A stretch of DNA of 9,360 nt from DATGKK01 sp035294725 (GTDB lineage Bacteria > Actinomycetota > Acidimicrobiia > Acidimicrobiales > Bog-793): positions 1-9,360 of the forward strand of contig DATGKK010000041.1 in NCBI GenBank assembly GCA_035294725.1, given 5' to 3'. The position numbers and the translations under genes are program-made. Numbering within the stretch: position 1 is the first letter of the stretch; the number at the start of each line of letters is the position of its first letter. Below, piece by piece: positions 1-6,911 of this stretch. The notes beneath the pieces are model-generated. The model saw nothing but the letters and a program-made list of their open reading frames with translations, did not search any database and was not told the origin of the DNA.

Positions 1-1
1 C

Positions 2-349
2 CTCACCCTCCGTTGCGCCGGCCACTCCATCTCGGGCACGCTCGCCGGCTCCGGAGCCGGAGTGTCCGAGCGCATCGTGATGATCGACGACCACCTCGTG
101 GACGTGCCCGTCGAGCCCAACATGCTGGTCGTCCGCAACGACGACCGGCCCGGGATGGTGGGCGTGGTCGGCACCGCGCTCGGAGAAGCCGGCCTCTCCA
201 TCCTCTCGATGGCGGTCGGCCAGACCTCGGGCGGCCCGAGGACGGCGCTCATGGTGCTCACGACCGACCGGCCCGTGCCTCGCGACGTGATCGAGCACCT
301 CTCGAGAGCCGACGGGATCCTCGCGGTCCACCGGATGCTCGCCGGGTAA
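2..349 (+). CDS. serA: D-3-phosphoglycerate dehydrogenase, C-terminal part (5' end outside window)
   Basis: This is the last 115 codons of a gene that begins upstream of the window. SerA oxidises 3-phosphoglycerate with NAD+ in the cytoplasm, the first step of serine synthesis. The visible part starts in the tail of the allosteric substrate-binding domain (GHSISGTLAG at visible residues 7-16). It continues with a full ACT regulatory domain from about residue 42 (LVVRNDDRPGMVG, then GEAGLSILSM, ending DGILAVH). This layout is typical of long actinobacterial SerA, where the ACT domain senses serine. The reading frame is open from the window edge, so the ATG/GTG-like codons inside it, such as GTG at 62, are not starts. 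Its TAA at 347-349 is followed 27 nt later by an unknown membrane protein in the same frame. The catalytic and NAD domains cannot be checked here. Confidence 0.93.
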   Translation, partial: LTLRCAGHSISGTLAGSGAGVSERIVMIDDHLVDVPVEPNMLVVRNDDRPGMVGVVGTALGEAGLSILSMAVGQTSGGPRTALMVLTTDRPVPRDVIEHLSRADGILAVHRMLAG

Positions 350-376
350 GGGCCGGAGGCACAGGCGGTCGAGCCG

Positions 377-883
377 ATGGAGCGGCGCCGACGGGGGGTC
401 GTGGCGATGGGGGCGGGGGTCGTGCTCGCGGTCGTGGGCGAGCTGGCGTCGCACGTCGCCGCCCTTGCGGCCATCTGCGCGGCCGCGGCCACCCTCTTGC
501 TCCTCGGGGGTGGGCTCGCCGTCGCCATGTCGTTCAGGGAGGAGGCGGGCGGGCTGCCGAGCCGCTCCCGGCTCGCGATGCTGGCCCCGGCCGGTGGGCG
601 CCGCCCCCGCGGCGGCGCCAGGGCCTCGATCGGCGGCGCCGCCCAGCGAAAGGCCGGCGAGGCCGAGGGCCGCCTCGTCGCCTACGCCCACCTGTTCAAC
701 GCGGAGCTCGAGAGCTGCGCCCGCCTGCTCGGCGGCTCGCCGAGCTCGCAGGAGATCGAGGCGGCAAGGGAGCGGCTCGTCGGCCTCGTGGCGAGTCCGC
801 TCTACGGCGACGCCACCCGCCGCAAGCTCGTCGACGAGGCGCGCGTGCGCGAGGTGTCGGGGCAGCTCGCCAGGGCGCTGTGA
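377..883 (+). CDS. hypothetical two-helix membrane protein
   Basis: I do not recognise this 168-residue protein. It begins with a basic stretch (MERRRRG), followed by two hydrophobic segments at about residues 8-29 and 30-52, which would form a helical hairpin in the membrane. A Gly/Arg-rich linker follows (about 55-95). The C-terminal part is charged and probably helical, about 95-168, with YAHLFNAELE and EIEAARERLVGL, and is presumably cytoplasmic by the positive-inside rule. ATG 377 is the first start after the in-frame serA stop. A GGAGG at 355-359 lies rather far away (17 nt), so GTG 401 or ATG 407, which would drop the basic N-terminus, are possible alternatives. The 27-nt gap suggests co-transcription with serA, but no functional link is known to me. 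G/C at third positions supports real coding. Confidence 0.72.
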   Translation: MERRRRGVVAMGAGVVLAVVGELASHVAALAAICAAAATLLLLGGGLAVAMSFREEAGGLPSRSRLAMLAPAGGRRPRGGARASIGGAAQRKAGEAEGRLVAYAHLFNAELESCARLLGGSPSSQEIEAARERLVGLVASPLYGDATRRKLVDEARVREVSGQLARAL

Positions 884-894
884 CGGGACTTCGG

Positions 895-900
895 TACTGT
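895..900 (+). promoter_or_regulatory. possible -10 element upstream of the importer operon
   Basis: TACTGT fits the loose actinobacterial -10 pattern TANNNT and lies about 38 nt before the GTG start of the binding-protein gene. No convincing -35 lies 16-19 nt upstream. Between this site and the ribosome binding site is a small inverted repeat, ACGGC-gaga-GCCGT (906-919), which could be an operator or a 5'-UTR hairpin. Weak evidence; the operon could also be read through from serA. Confidence 0.22.
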
Positions 901-923
901 GGTCGACGGCGAGAGCCGTGACG

Positions 924-930
924 AAGGGAG
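924..930 (+). promoter_or_regulatory. ribosome binding site that fixes the binding-protein start
   Basis: AAGGGAG ends 7 nt before GTG 938, ideal Shine-Dalgarno spacing. The frame is open back to GTG 899, but that start has no such site and would add 13 residues before an already complete Tat signal. GTG 938 is therefore preferred. Confidence 0.7.
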
Positions 931-937
931 CTTCGAC

Positions 938-2380
938 GTGAGCAGTCGTGGGTCGGGCAACCTGCCGCCGGCGAACCTGCTGAGCCGGCGCACCTTCCTC
1001 GAGCTCGCCGGCCTCGGCGCTGCCGGCGTCGCCCTCGGTGCCTGCAGCAGCGGCACCCCGTCTCCGGGAGCCGGCCCCCACCCGAGTGGCACGAGCCTCC
1101 CGAGCTTCCCCCTCGGGGCGGCCGCGAAGGCCTCAGGAACGGTCACGGTCACCATGTGGCACTCGATGACGAGCAACAACAAGATCACGCTGCAGAACCT
1201 CGTGGCGAAGTTCAACGCCTCGCAGTCGAAGGTGAAGGTGGGGCTCGTCAACCAGGCCAGCTACACCGACACCTTCACGGCCTACCGGGCCGGGCTCGGG
1301 AGCGGCAACCTCCCCCAGCTCGTGCAGATGCAGTCGACCCTGCTCGCCGACATGATCGACTCCGGCAGCGTGGTGCCGGCGAGCGCCGCGCTCAAGGCGG
1401 ACTCGTCGTTCGACGCGAGCGACGTCCTCGCCTCCACGATGGCGTACTTCACCGTCGGCGGGGTCCAGTACGCGATGCCGTGGAACTGCTCCTCGCAGAT
1501 CATGTACTACAACACGAAGCTGTTCAGCGAGGCGGGGCTCGACCCCGCCAAGCCGCCGCTCGACTTCGAGCAGTACCACGCCATGGCGGCCAAGCTGACG
1601 GCGAAGCGCATCGTGCCCTACGGCACCGCGCTCAAGCTGACCTCCTCCAACGTCGAGGACTGGATCGCCCAGGCCGGAGGATTGCTCCTCAACCACGAGA
1701 ACGGCCGCTCGGGCCGGGCGACCGCCGTCGAGTTCGGGGGCGCGACCGGCCAGGCGATCTTCTCGTTCTTCCACGAGATGCTCGCGAGTCGCGTTGCAGA
1801 GCCCGTGCTCAACACGAGCTTCGACAACCTCGTCGCCATCGGCAACGGGTCGACGGCCATGTCGATCGACACGAGCGCGGCGCTCGGCACGGTGCTCGTG
1901 CTGCTCAAGTCCGGCAAGTACGCCTCGGTGCGCCTCGGCGTGGGGCCGCTCCCCGGCTTGCACGGCCCGGGCGACGGGGTGCCCTACGGGGGAGCCGGTC
2001 TGTACATCGTGCGGCACTCGACGCCCGAGCAGCAGGACGGGGCGTGGCAGTTCATCAAGTTCCTCCTCTCGCCCGAGTCGATGGCGACCTGGGCGATCGG
2101 CTCCGGCTACATCCCCATCACGAAGTCCTCCGTCGCGACGAGCGCGATCCGCCGGGCGTGGGCGGCCGTGCCGCAGTACCGGGTCGCCTACGAGCAGGTG
2201 GCGAGCTCCAAGTCCGGTCCCGCGACGGCCGGCGGCGTCTCAGGCGCCCTCACCCAGATCGAGACGGACATCACGAACGCCCTGAGCCTCATGTCGAACG
2301 GCACCTCGGCCAAGGCGGCCCTCGCCCAGGCGGTCTCGACGTCGAACCAGGCGATCTCGAGCTACAACAGCACCGTCTGA
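938..2380 (+). CDS. ugpB: ABC importer solute-binding lipoprotein, UgpB-like (CUT1 family)
   Basis: This 480-residue extracytoplasmic binding protein captures the substrate and delivers it to the permeases encoded downstream. The N-terminus has a twin-arginine motif (SRRTFLEL, residues 16-23), a hydrophobic stretch and a lipobox LGAC with Cys36. It is therefore predicted to be exported folded by Tat and anchored as a lipoprotein. UgpB-like landmarks are WHSM (74-77), KFNASQ, SYTDTFTAYRAGLGSGNLPQ, PWNCSSQIMYYN (181-192), GLDPAKPP, YGGAGLYIV and GYIPITKSS (390-398). By eye, the position of a ligand-contacting Glu in E. coli UgpB (within QVYEVG) reads QMQSTL here. The ligand may therefore be a glycerophosphodiester, another polyol or a sugar rather than glycerol-3-phosphate itself. 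The family call is secure, the substrate is not. The ATPase gene follows after 2 nt. Confidence 0.88.
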   Translation: MSSRGSGNLPPANLLSRRTFLELAGLGAAGVALGACSSGTPSPGAGPHPSGTSLPSFPLGAAAKASGTVTVTMWHSMTSNNKITLQNLVAKFNASQSKVKVGLVNQASYTDTFTAYRAGLGSGNLPQLVQMQSTLLADMIDSGSVVPASAALKADSSFDASDVLASTMAYFTVGGVQYAMPWNCSSQIMYYNTKLFSEAGLDPAKPPLDFEQYHAMAAKLTAKRIVPYGTALKLTSSNVEDWIAQAGGLLLNHENGRSGRATAVEFGGATGQAIFSFFHEMLASRVAEPVLNTSFDNLVAIGNGSTAMSIDTSAALGTVLVLLKSGKYASVRLGVGPLPGLHGPGDGVPYGGAGLYIVRHSTPEQQDGAWQFIKFLLSPESMATWAIGSGYIPITKSSVATSAIRRAWAAVPQYRVAYEQVASSKSGPATAGGVSGALTQIETDITNALSLMSNGTSAKAALAQAVSTSNQAISSYNSTV

Positions 2381-2382
2381 GC

Positions 2383-3396
<1,014 letters not shown>

Positions 3397-3398
3397 CG

Positions 3399-4304
3399 GT
3401 GCCAACCCGCCGCCACCCCTCTCGCTACCGCCGCCGGGACGCCCTCCTCGCCTACGCCATGATCCTCCCGGCGTTCGCCGCCTTCGGCGTCTTCGTGTTC
3501 TTCCCGCTCGTGCGGACGGTCTACCTCGGCTTCTACCGCGTGCCGCCCTTCCCCGGGCTCCCGTCGCGCTACGTCGGGTTCTCCCAGTACGCGACCGTGC
3601 TCTCGCACTCGCAGTTCCTCGAGCCGCTCTGGCTCTCGACCCTGTTCGTGCTCTTCACGGTGCCGACCGGGATCCTCCTCGGGCTCGGCATGGCGGTGGC
3701 GGCTCAGCGCCAGCTGGCCGGGATCCGGATCTTCCGGACCATCTTCTCCTCCACCATCGCCACGTCGGTCGCCGTCGCCTCGGTCATCTTCTTCACGCTG
3801 CTCGACCCGACCTCGGGGCTGTTCGCCTACTGGCTCGGCGAGCGAGGGGGGACCGGCATCCTCGGCAACCCGACCCTTGCCCTGCCCGCCGTGGCGGCCG
3901 TCACGGTCTGGCAGAACCTCGGCTTCTCGTTCATCCTCATGAGCGCGGCGCTGAGCTCGGTGCCAGAGGAGATCCTCGACGCCGCGGCTGTCGACGGGGC
4001 GACGGGTTGGCGACGCTTCGCCCGGGTCACGGTGCCGCTCATCTCGCCGACGCTGTTCTTCGCCGGCATCGTCGGAGTGATCTCGGGGTTCCAGAGCTTC
4101 GGCCAGATCGACCTGCTCACCCAGGGCGGGCCGAACGGGCACACGAACGTGCTCTTGTACCAGATCTACACGACCTTCTACCAGGACGCCGACACCGGCA
4201 CGGCCGCCGTCATGGCAGTGGCGCTGTTCGTGATCCTCGTCCTTTTGACCCTTGCCCAGTTCACCGTCGTCCAGCGGAGGGTCTTCTATGCCGACGAGCC
4301 TTAG
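3399..4304 (+). CDS. ugpA: ABC importer permease 1, UgpA/MalF family
   Basis: This 301-residue integral membrane protein forms half of the substrate channel. After a basic N-terminus (residues 1-13) come about six hydrophobic segments, roughly 15-40, 75-101, 112-134, 160-182, 213-231 and 266-288. The cytoplasmic EAA loop that docks on the ATPase is clear at about 190-217 (EEILDAAAVDGATGWRRFARV, then TVPLISP). FQSFGQIDLLTQGGP followed by YQIYTTFYQ is the typical CUT1 permease region. The start is GTG 3399, supported by GGGGAGG (3387-3393) spaced 5 nt away and overlapping the end of the ATPase gene, whose TAA is at 3394-3396. The last 17 nt overlap the second permease gene. A permease role is secure; the Ugp name rests on the neighbouring genes and general likeness. 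Confidence 0.91.
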   Translation: MPTRRHPSRYRRRDALLAYAMILPAFAAFGVFVFFPLVRTVYLGFYRVPPFPGLPSRYVGFSQYATVLSHSQFLEPLWLSTLFVLFTVPTGILLGLGMAVAAQRQLAGIRIFRTIFSSTIATSVAVASVIFFTLLDPTSGLFAYWLGERGGTGILGNPTLALPAVAAVTVWQNLGFSFILMSAALSSVPEEILDAAAVDGATGWRRFARVTVPLISPTLFFAGIVGVISGFQSFGQIDLLTQGGPNGHTNVLLYQIYTTFYQDADTGTAAVMAVALFVILVLLTLAQFTVVQRRVFYADEP

Positions 4305-5109
4305 GACGGCGCTGCGCTACGTGGTCCTCGCCGCCATCGCGCTCGTCGTCCTGTTCCCCCTCTACGTCACGGTCGTGAACGCCCTCCTCCCGGGCCCGCA
4401 GATCGCGCGCCGGCCCCCCACCCTCTTCCCGCTCCACCCGCTGTGGAGCTCGTTCGCGACGGCCTGGGACGAGGGGAGCCTCGGCGACTACCTGCGCACG
4501 AGCGCGATCGTGGCCGTCGCCACGACGCTGGCCGAGCTCGCGACCTCGGTGCTCGCCGCCTACGCCTTCGCCTTCCTCGAGTTCCCCTTCAAGCGAGCGC
4601 TCTTCGCCTGCTGCCTCGCCACGCTCATGGTGCCGGCCGAGGTCACGATCATCCCGAACTACCGGACGATCCAGGTGCTCGGCTGGTACGACACCTACAC
4701 GGCGCTCATCGTGCCGTTCGTCGCGAGCGGCCTCGGCATCTTCCTGTTCCGGCAGTCGTTCCGCCAGGTGCCGCGCGAGCTGCGTGACGCGGCGGTGCTC
4801 GACGGCTACGGCCACTGGCGCTTCCTCCTCCGGGTCGTCCTGCCGCTCAACCGGCCCATCGTCGGCGCCTTTTGCGTCTTCGCGTTCCTCGGGAGCTGGA
4901 ACCAGTACCTGTGGCCGCTCCTCGTCACGAACACGAACGCCCGCAGGACCGTCCAGGTCGGCCTCCGCCAGCTCGAGGGGCTGAACGTCGCCCAGCAGAA
5001 CGTGATCTTCGCCGGGACGATCCTCGCCGCCCTCCCGATCTTCGCCATCCTCCTCGTGTTCCAGCGACAGCTCGTGCGCGGCCTCACCGCCGGCGCGCTG
5101 AAGGGCTGA
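4288..5109 (+). CDS. ugpE: ABC importer permease 2, UgpE/MalG family
   Basis: This 273-residue protein is the second half of the channel and pairs with permease 1. Hydrophobic segments lie at about 10-32, 72-97, 104-122, 138-154, 190-208 and 238-258. The EAA loop is at about 163-189 (RELRDAAVLDGYGHWRFLLRV, then LPLNRP). MVPAEVTIIPNY and LGWYDTYTALIVPFVASGLG are characteristic of the UgpE branch. I chose ATG 4288 over the in-frame GTG/ATG at 4252. GGAGG (4276-4280) sits 7 nt before 4288, the resulting length is normal, and the 17-nt overlap with the previous gene is typical of coupled permease genes. It is the last gene of the importer operon. No ugpQ-type phosphodiesterase follows. A weak 4-bp hairpin without a T-run (5110-5123) is the only structure at its 3' end, so termination may rely on the terminator in the leuA leader. 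Confidence 0.91.
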   Translation: MPTSLRTALRYVVLAAIALVVLFPLYVTVVNALLPGPQIARRPPTLFPLHPLWSSFATAWDEGSLGDYLRTSAIVAVATTLAELATSVLAAYAFAFLEFPFKRALFACCLATLMVPAEVTIIPNYRTIQVLGWYDTYTALIVPFVASGLGIFLFRQSFRQVPRELRDAAVLDGYGHWRFLLRVVLPLNRPIVGAFCVFAFLGSWNQYLWPLLVTNTNARRTVQVGLRQLEGLNVAQQNVIFAGTILAALPIFAILLVFQRQLVRGLTAGALKG

Positions 5110-5123
5110 GCCGCTTCGCCGGC

Positions 5124-5153
5124 TTGACGGGGTGAGGCTCGATCCCGCACACT
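5124..5153 (+). promoter_or_regulatory. candidate leuA promoter
   Basis: TTGACG (5124-5129) is a good -35 match. CACACT (5148-5153), 18 nt further on, is a weak -10 that keeps the conserved A and final T. Transcription would begin near 5160, only about 3 nt before the leader-peptide ATG. The leader would then be almost leaderless, which would explain why it has no Shine-Dalgarno. If transcription instead begins further upstream, extra pairings within the leader become possible. Confidence 0.4.
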
Positions 5154-5162
5154 TGTGGCGAG

Positions 5163-5198
5163 ATGACGCAAGCCCTGCTGGTCCTCCTCCTTACCTGA
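5163..5198 (+). CDS. leucine leader peptide (leuL-like)
   Basis: This 11-codon ORF reads MTQALLVLLLT and stops at TGA 5196-5198. Five of the 11 residues are leucine (CTG CTG, GTC for Val, then CTC CTC CTT), with one valine, as expected for a control peptide sensing leucyl-tRNA. CTT is an uncommon leucine codon in this GC-rich window and could sharpen the stall. An in-frame TGA at 5133-5135, with no other start codon after it, makes ATG 5163 the only possible start. There is no usable Shine-Dalgarno; GGCGAG abuts the ATG directly. The peptide itself is expected to have no function beyond ribosome positioning. It is analogous to leuL of enterobacteria but need not be homologous. Confidence 0.78.
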   Translation: MTQALLVLLLT

Positions 5199-5199
5199 C

Positions 5200-5223
5200 G
5201 GCGAGCGCCACCTCGCGCTCGCC
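5200..5223 (+). promoter_or_regulatory. stem-loop following the leader-peptide stop codon
   Basis: A perfect 9-bp stem, GGCGAGCGC (5200-5208) with GCGCTCGCC (5215-5223), closes a 6-nt loop CACCTC. It begins 1 nt after the leader stop, so a terminating ribosome would unfold its 5' arm, while a ribosome stalled on the early Leu codons would leave it intact. Its 3' arm has two other possible partners (5153-5162 and 5265-5271). Its loop, with the adjacent G, can pair with the leuA Shine-Dalgarno. It is the likely switch element of the leader. Confidence 0.62.
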
Positions 5224-5226
5224 ACG

Positions 5227-5258
5227 ACCTCCTGTGCCGATCGGCCAGGGGGTTTTTT
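5227..5258 (+). terminator. rho-independent terminator (attenuator) before leuA
   Basis: ACCTCCTG (5227-5234) pairs with CAGGGGGT (5246-5253), with one T-G wobble. After a bulged T, GCC (5236-5238) pairs with GGC (5243-5245) around a GATC loop. The stem runs straight into TTTTTT (5253-5258), the only T6 run I noticed in this very GC-rich window. It lies between the leucine leader peptide and leuA. It fits an attenuator and may also stop leftover transcription from the importer operon. Confidence 0.85.
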
Positions 5259-5280
5259 GTTGCCCGAGCGCAGGGGGCGC

Positions 5281-5334
5281 ATGGCCGCCGACGAGGAGAC
5301 CGCAGACGACAAGACCGACGAGGTGACCCGATGA
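5281..5334 (+). CDS. possible short acidic ORF coupled to leuA
   Basis: ATG 5281 opens a 17-codon frame, MAADEETADDKTDEVTR. Its TGA (5332-5334) overlaps the leuA ATG (5331-5333) as ATGA. AGGGGG at 5272-5277 lies 3 nt before the ATG, a little close for a Shine-Dalgarno but strong. Codon third positions are mostly G or C, like a real gene. It lies after the terminator, so it would be made only when leuA is transcribed, and could deliver ribosomes to leuA by re-initiation. It is very acidic (seven Asp/Glu) and has no leucine, so it is not a second leucine sensor. leuA also has its own Shine-Dalgarno inside this ORF (GAGGTGA, 5320-5326). A chance ORF or unimportant upstream frame remains possible. 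Confidence 0.35.
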   Translation: MAADEETADDKTDEVTR

Positions 5335-6911
5335 CCACCGAGACGAGCAGCCCGAACGACGAGAGGGTCGTGATCTTCGACACGACACTTCGCGACGGCG
5401 AGCAGGCCCCGGGCATCTCGCTTGACGCCGGGGAGAAGCTCGAGATCGCCGAGCAGCTCGCCCGGCTCGGCGTCGACTACCTCGAGGCGGGCTTCCCGGT
5501 CGCGAGCGAGGGCGAGTTCGAGGCGGTGCGAGCCATCGCCCGCAGCGTGCACGGACCAGTCATCTGCGGTCTGTCGCGGACCCAGCTCGCCGACGTGGAC
5601 CGGTGCTACGAGGCGGTCCGCGACGCCGACCGCTCCCGGATCCACGTCTTCATCTCGACGAGCCCGAGCCACATGGAGCACATGCTGAAGATGACCGAGG
5701 CACAGGTGCTGGCGGAGGTGCGCCAAGGGGTCGGCCGGGCCCGCGAGCACCTCGCCGACGTCGAGTTCTCCCCCCAGGACGCGACCCGGACGCCGCTCGA
5801 GTTCATGCTCGAGGTCCTCGCCGCTGCCGTCGAGTCCGGTGCCACCACCCTCAACATCCCCGACACCGTCGGGTACGGCATCCCGTGGGACTTCGGTGAC
5901 CTCATCGCCTACGTGCGCCGCGAGGTCCCGGGGGAGTACGTCCTCTCGACGCACTGCCACAACGACCTCGGCCTCGCCGTCGCCAACTCGCTCTCGGGCG
6001 TGCGCAGCGGGGCGCGCCAGGTGGAGGTGTGCGTGAACGGCCTCGGCGAGCGGGCCGGCAACGCGGCGCTCGAGGAGGTCGTGATGGCCCTCGAGATCCG
6101 GGGGGACCAGTTCCCCGGCCTCCGCACGGCCATCAGGACCGAGGAGCTCGCCCGCACGAGCCGGCTCGTCTCCCGCCTCACGGGCTACCAGCTCCAGTGG
6201 AACAAGGCGGTCGTCGGCCGGAACGCCTTCGCCCACGAGTCCGGCATCCACCAGCACGGCGTCCTCGCCGAGCGGTCGACCTACGAGATCATCGACGCGG
6301 CGTCGGTCGGGCAGGTCGGGAGCCAGATCGTGCTCGGGAAGCACTCGGGCCGGCATGCCTTCGCAGAGACCCTCGACAAGCTCGGCATCGTCGTGCGCGG
6401 CGACGCCCTCAACGCGGCCTTTGCCCGTTTCAAGGAGCTCGCCGACCGGAAGGTGCAGCTCACCGATGCCGACCTCGAGGCCATTGTCGCCGAGGAGGTC
6501 GGAACGGCCGTCGAGTCGGGCTACAGCCTCGAGCTCCTCGAGGTCGCCGGCGGGACGGCGACCGTGCCGAGAGCTCGCGTCGTGGTGAGCAGGGACGGCC
6601 GGCGCTCGGAGGGGATCGCAGAAGGTGACGGCATGATCGACGCCGCCTGTAGTGCCATCCGGAGCGCGACCGGCATCGACGCCGCCCTCACGGGCTTCAA
6701 CGTCTCCTCGGTCACCGGCGGCATCGACGCCCTCGGGGACGTCGTCGTCCAGCTCGAGGCCGGCGGTGTGAAGGTCTCCGGCCGGGGCGTCTCGACCGAC
6801 GTCGTCGAGGCCTCAGCCCGTGCCTATCTGGCGGCCACGAACCGGGTCGTGCGCGCACGGGCCCGCACGGGAGAGGTCGTCGCAACGCGGCGCCAGGAGG
6901 TCGGGCCGTAG
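5331..6911 (+). CDS. leuA: 2-isopropylmalate synthase
   Basis: LeuA condenses acetyl-CoA with 2-ketoisovalerate to give 2-isopropylmalate, the committed step of leucine synthesis in the cytoplasm. The 526-residue protein has the DRE-TIM metallolyase signature FDTTLRDGEQ (16-25). Metal ligands are probably Asp17, His208 and His210 (in STHCHND) and Asn244 (in NGLGERAGNA). HESGIHQHG (302-310) belongs to the linker subdomain. The C-terminal regulatory domain (about 390-510), where leucine feedback normally acts, is complete: LELLEVAGGTATVPRA, VTGGIDALGDV and GRGVSTDVVEASARAYLAA. Length matches the E. coli-type short form, unlike the ~600-residue form of corynebacteria and mycobacteria. ATG 5331 has CGAGGTG (5319-5325) 5 nt upstream. 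Expression is probably set by the attenuator before it. The leuCD genes lie about 1.5 kb downstream on the other strand. Confidence 0.96.
   Translation: MTTETSSPNDERVVIFDTTLRDGEQAPGISLDAGEKLEIAEQLARLGVDYLEAGFPVASEGEFEAVRAIARSVHGPVICGLSRTQLADVDRCYEAVRDADRSRIHVFISTSPSHMEHMLKMTEAQVLAEVRQGVGRAREHLADVEFSPQDATRTPLEFMLEVLAAAVESGATTLNIPDTVGYGIPWDFGDLIAYVRREVPGEYVLSTHCHNDLGLAVANSLSGVRSGARQVEVCVNGLGERAGNAALEEVVMALEIRGDQFPGLRTAIRTEELARTSRLVSRLTGYQLQWNKAVVGRNAFAHESGIHQHGVLAERSTYEIIDAASVGQVGSQIVLGKHSGRHAFAETLDKLGIVVRGDALNAAFARFKELADRKVQLTDADLEAIVAEEVGTAVESGYSLELLEVAGGTATVPRARVVVSRDGRRSEGIAEGDGMIDAACSAIRSATGIDAALTGFNVSSVTGGIDALGDVVVQLEAGGVKVSGRGVSTDVVEASARAYLAATNRVVRARARTGEVVATRRQEVGP

Larger units (their letters stand above)
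5153..5258 (+). promoter_or_regulatory. leucine attenuator region upstream of leuA
   Basis: The 5' leader of leuA contains, in order, a leucine-rich short ORF, a stem-loop starting 1 nt after its stop, and an intrinsic terminator 72 nt before leuA. This is the arrangement of ribosome-mediated attenuation, in which slow decoding of Leu codons when leucyl-tRNA is scarce allows read-through into leuA. Attenuators are established for branched-chain amino acid genes in many bacteria, and a pseudoknot-forming element upstream of leuA has been proposed for actinobacteria. I could not identify a classical antiterminator pairing the 5' arm of the terminator with an upstream segment. The switching mechanism is therefore inferred, while the parts are seen directly. 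Confidence 0.75.

Noticed and set aside
13..921. 302-codon plus-strand frame overlapping serA and the membrane protein
   Set aside because: Arg/Gly/Pro-rich shadow frame. The serA ACT domain lies in another frame over the same bases.
1156..2382. Upstream extension of the ATPase frame by about 400 codons
   Set aside because: This part is an out-of-frame reading of the binding-protein gene. The ATPase family begins at ATG 2383.
5132..5326. 64-codon frame spanning the leuA leader
   Set aside because: It runs through the terminator and stem-loop, has no ribosome binding site or family likeness, and competes with the much better leucine leader ORF.
4806..6356. 516-codon open frame on the minus strand opposite ugpE and leuA
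   Set aside because: Its product is rich in Arg, Glu and Gly with no family likeness. It is the usual antisense shadow of GC-rich genes and crosses the well-supported leuA leader.
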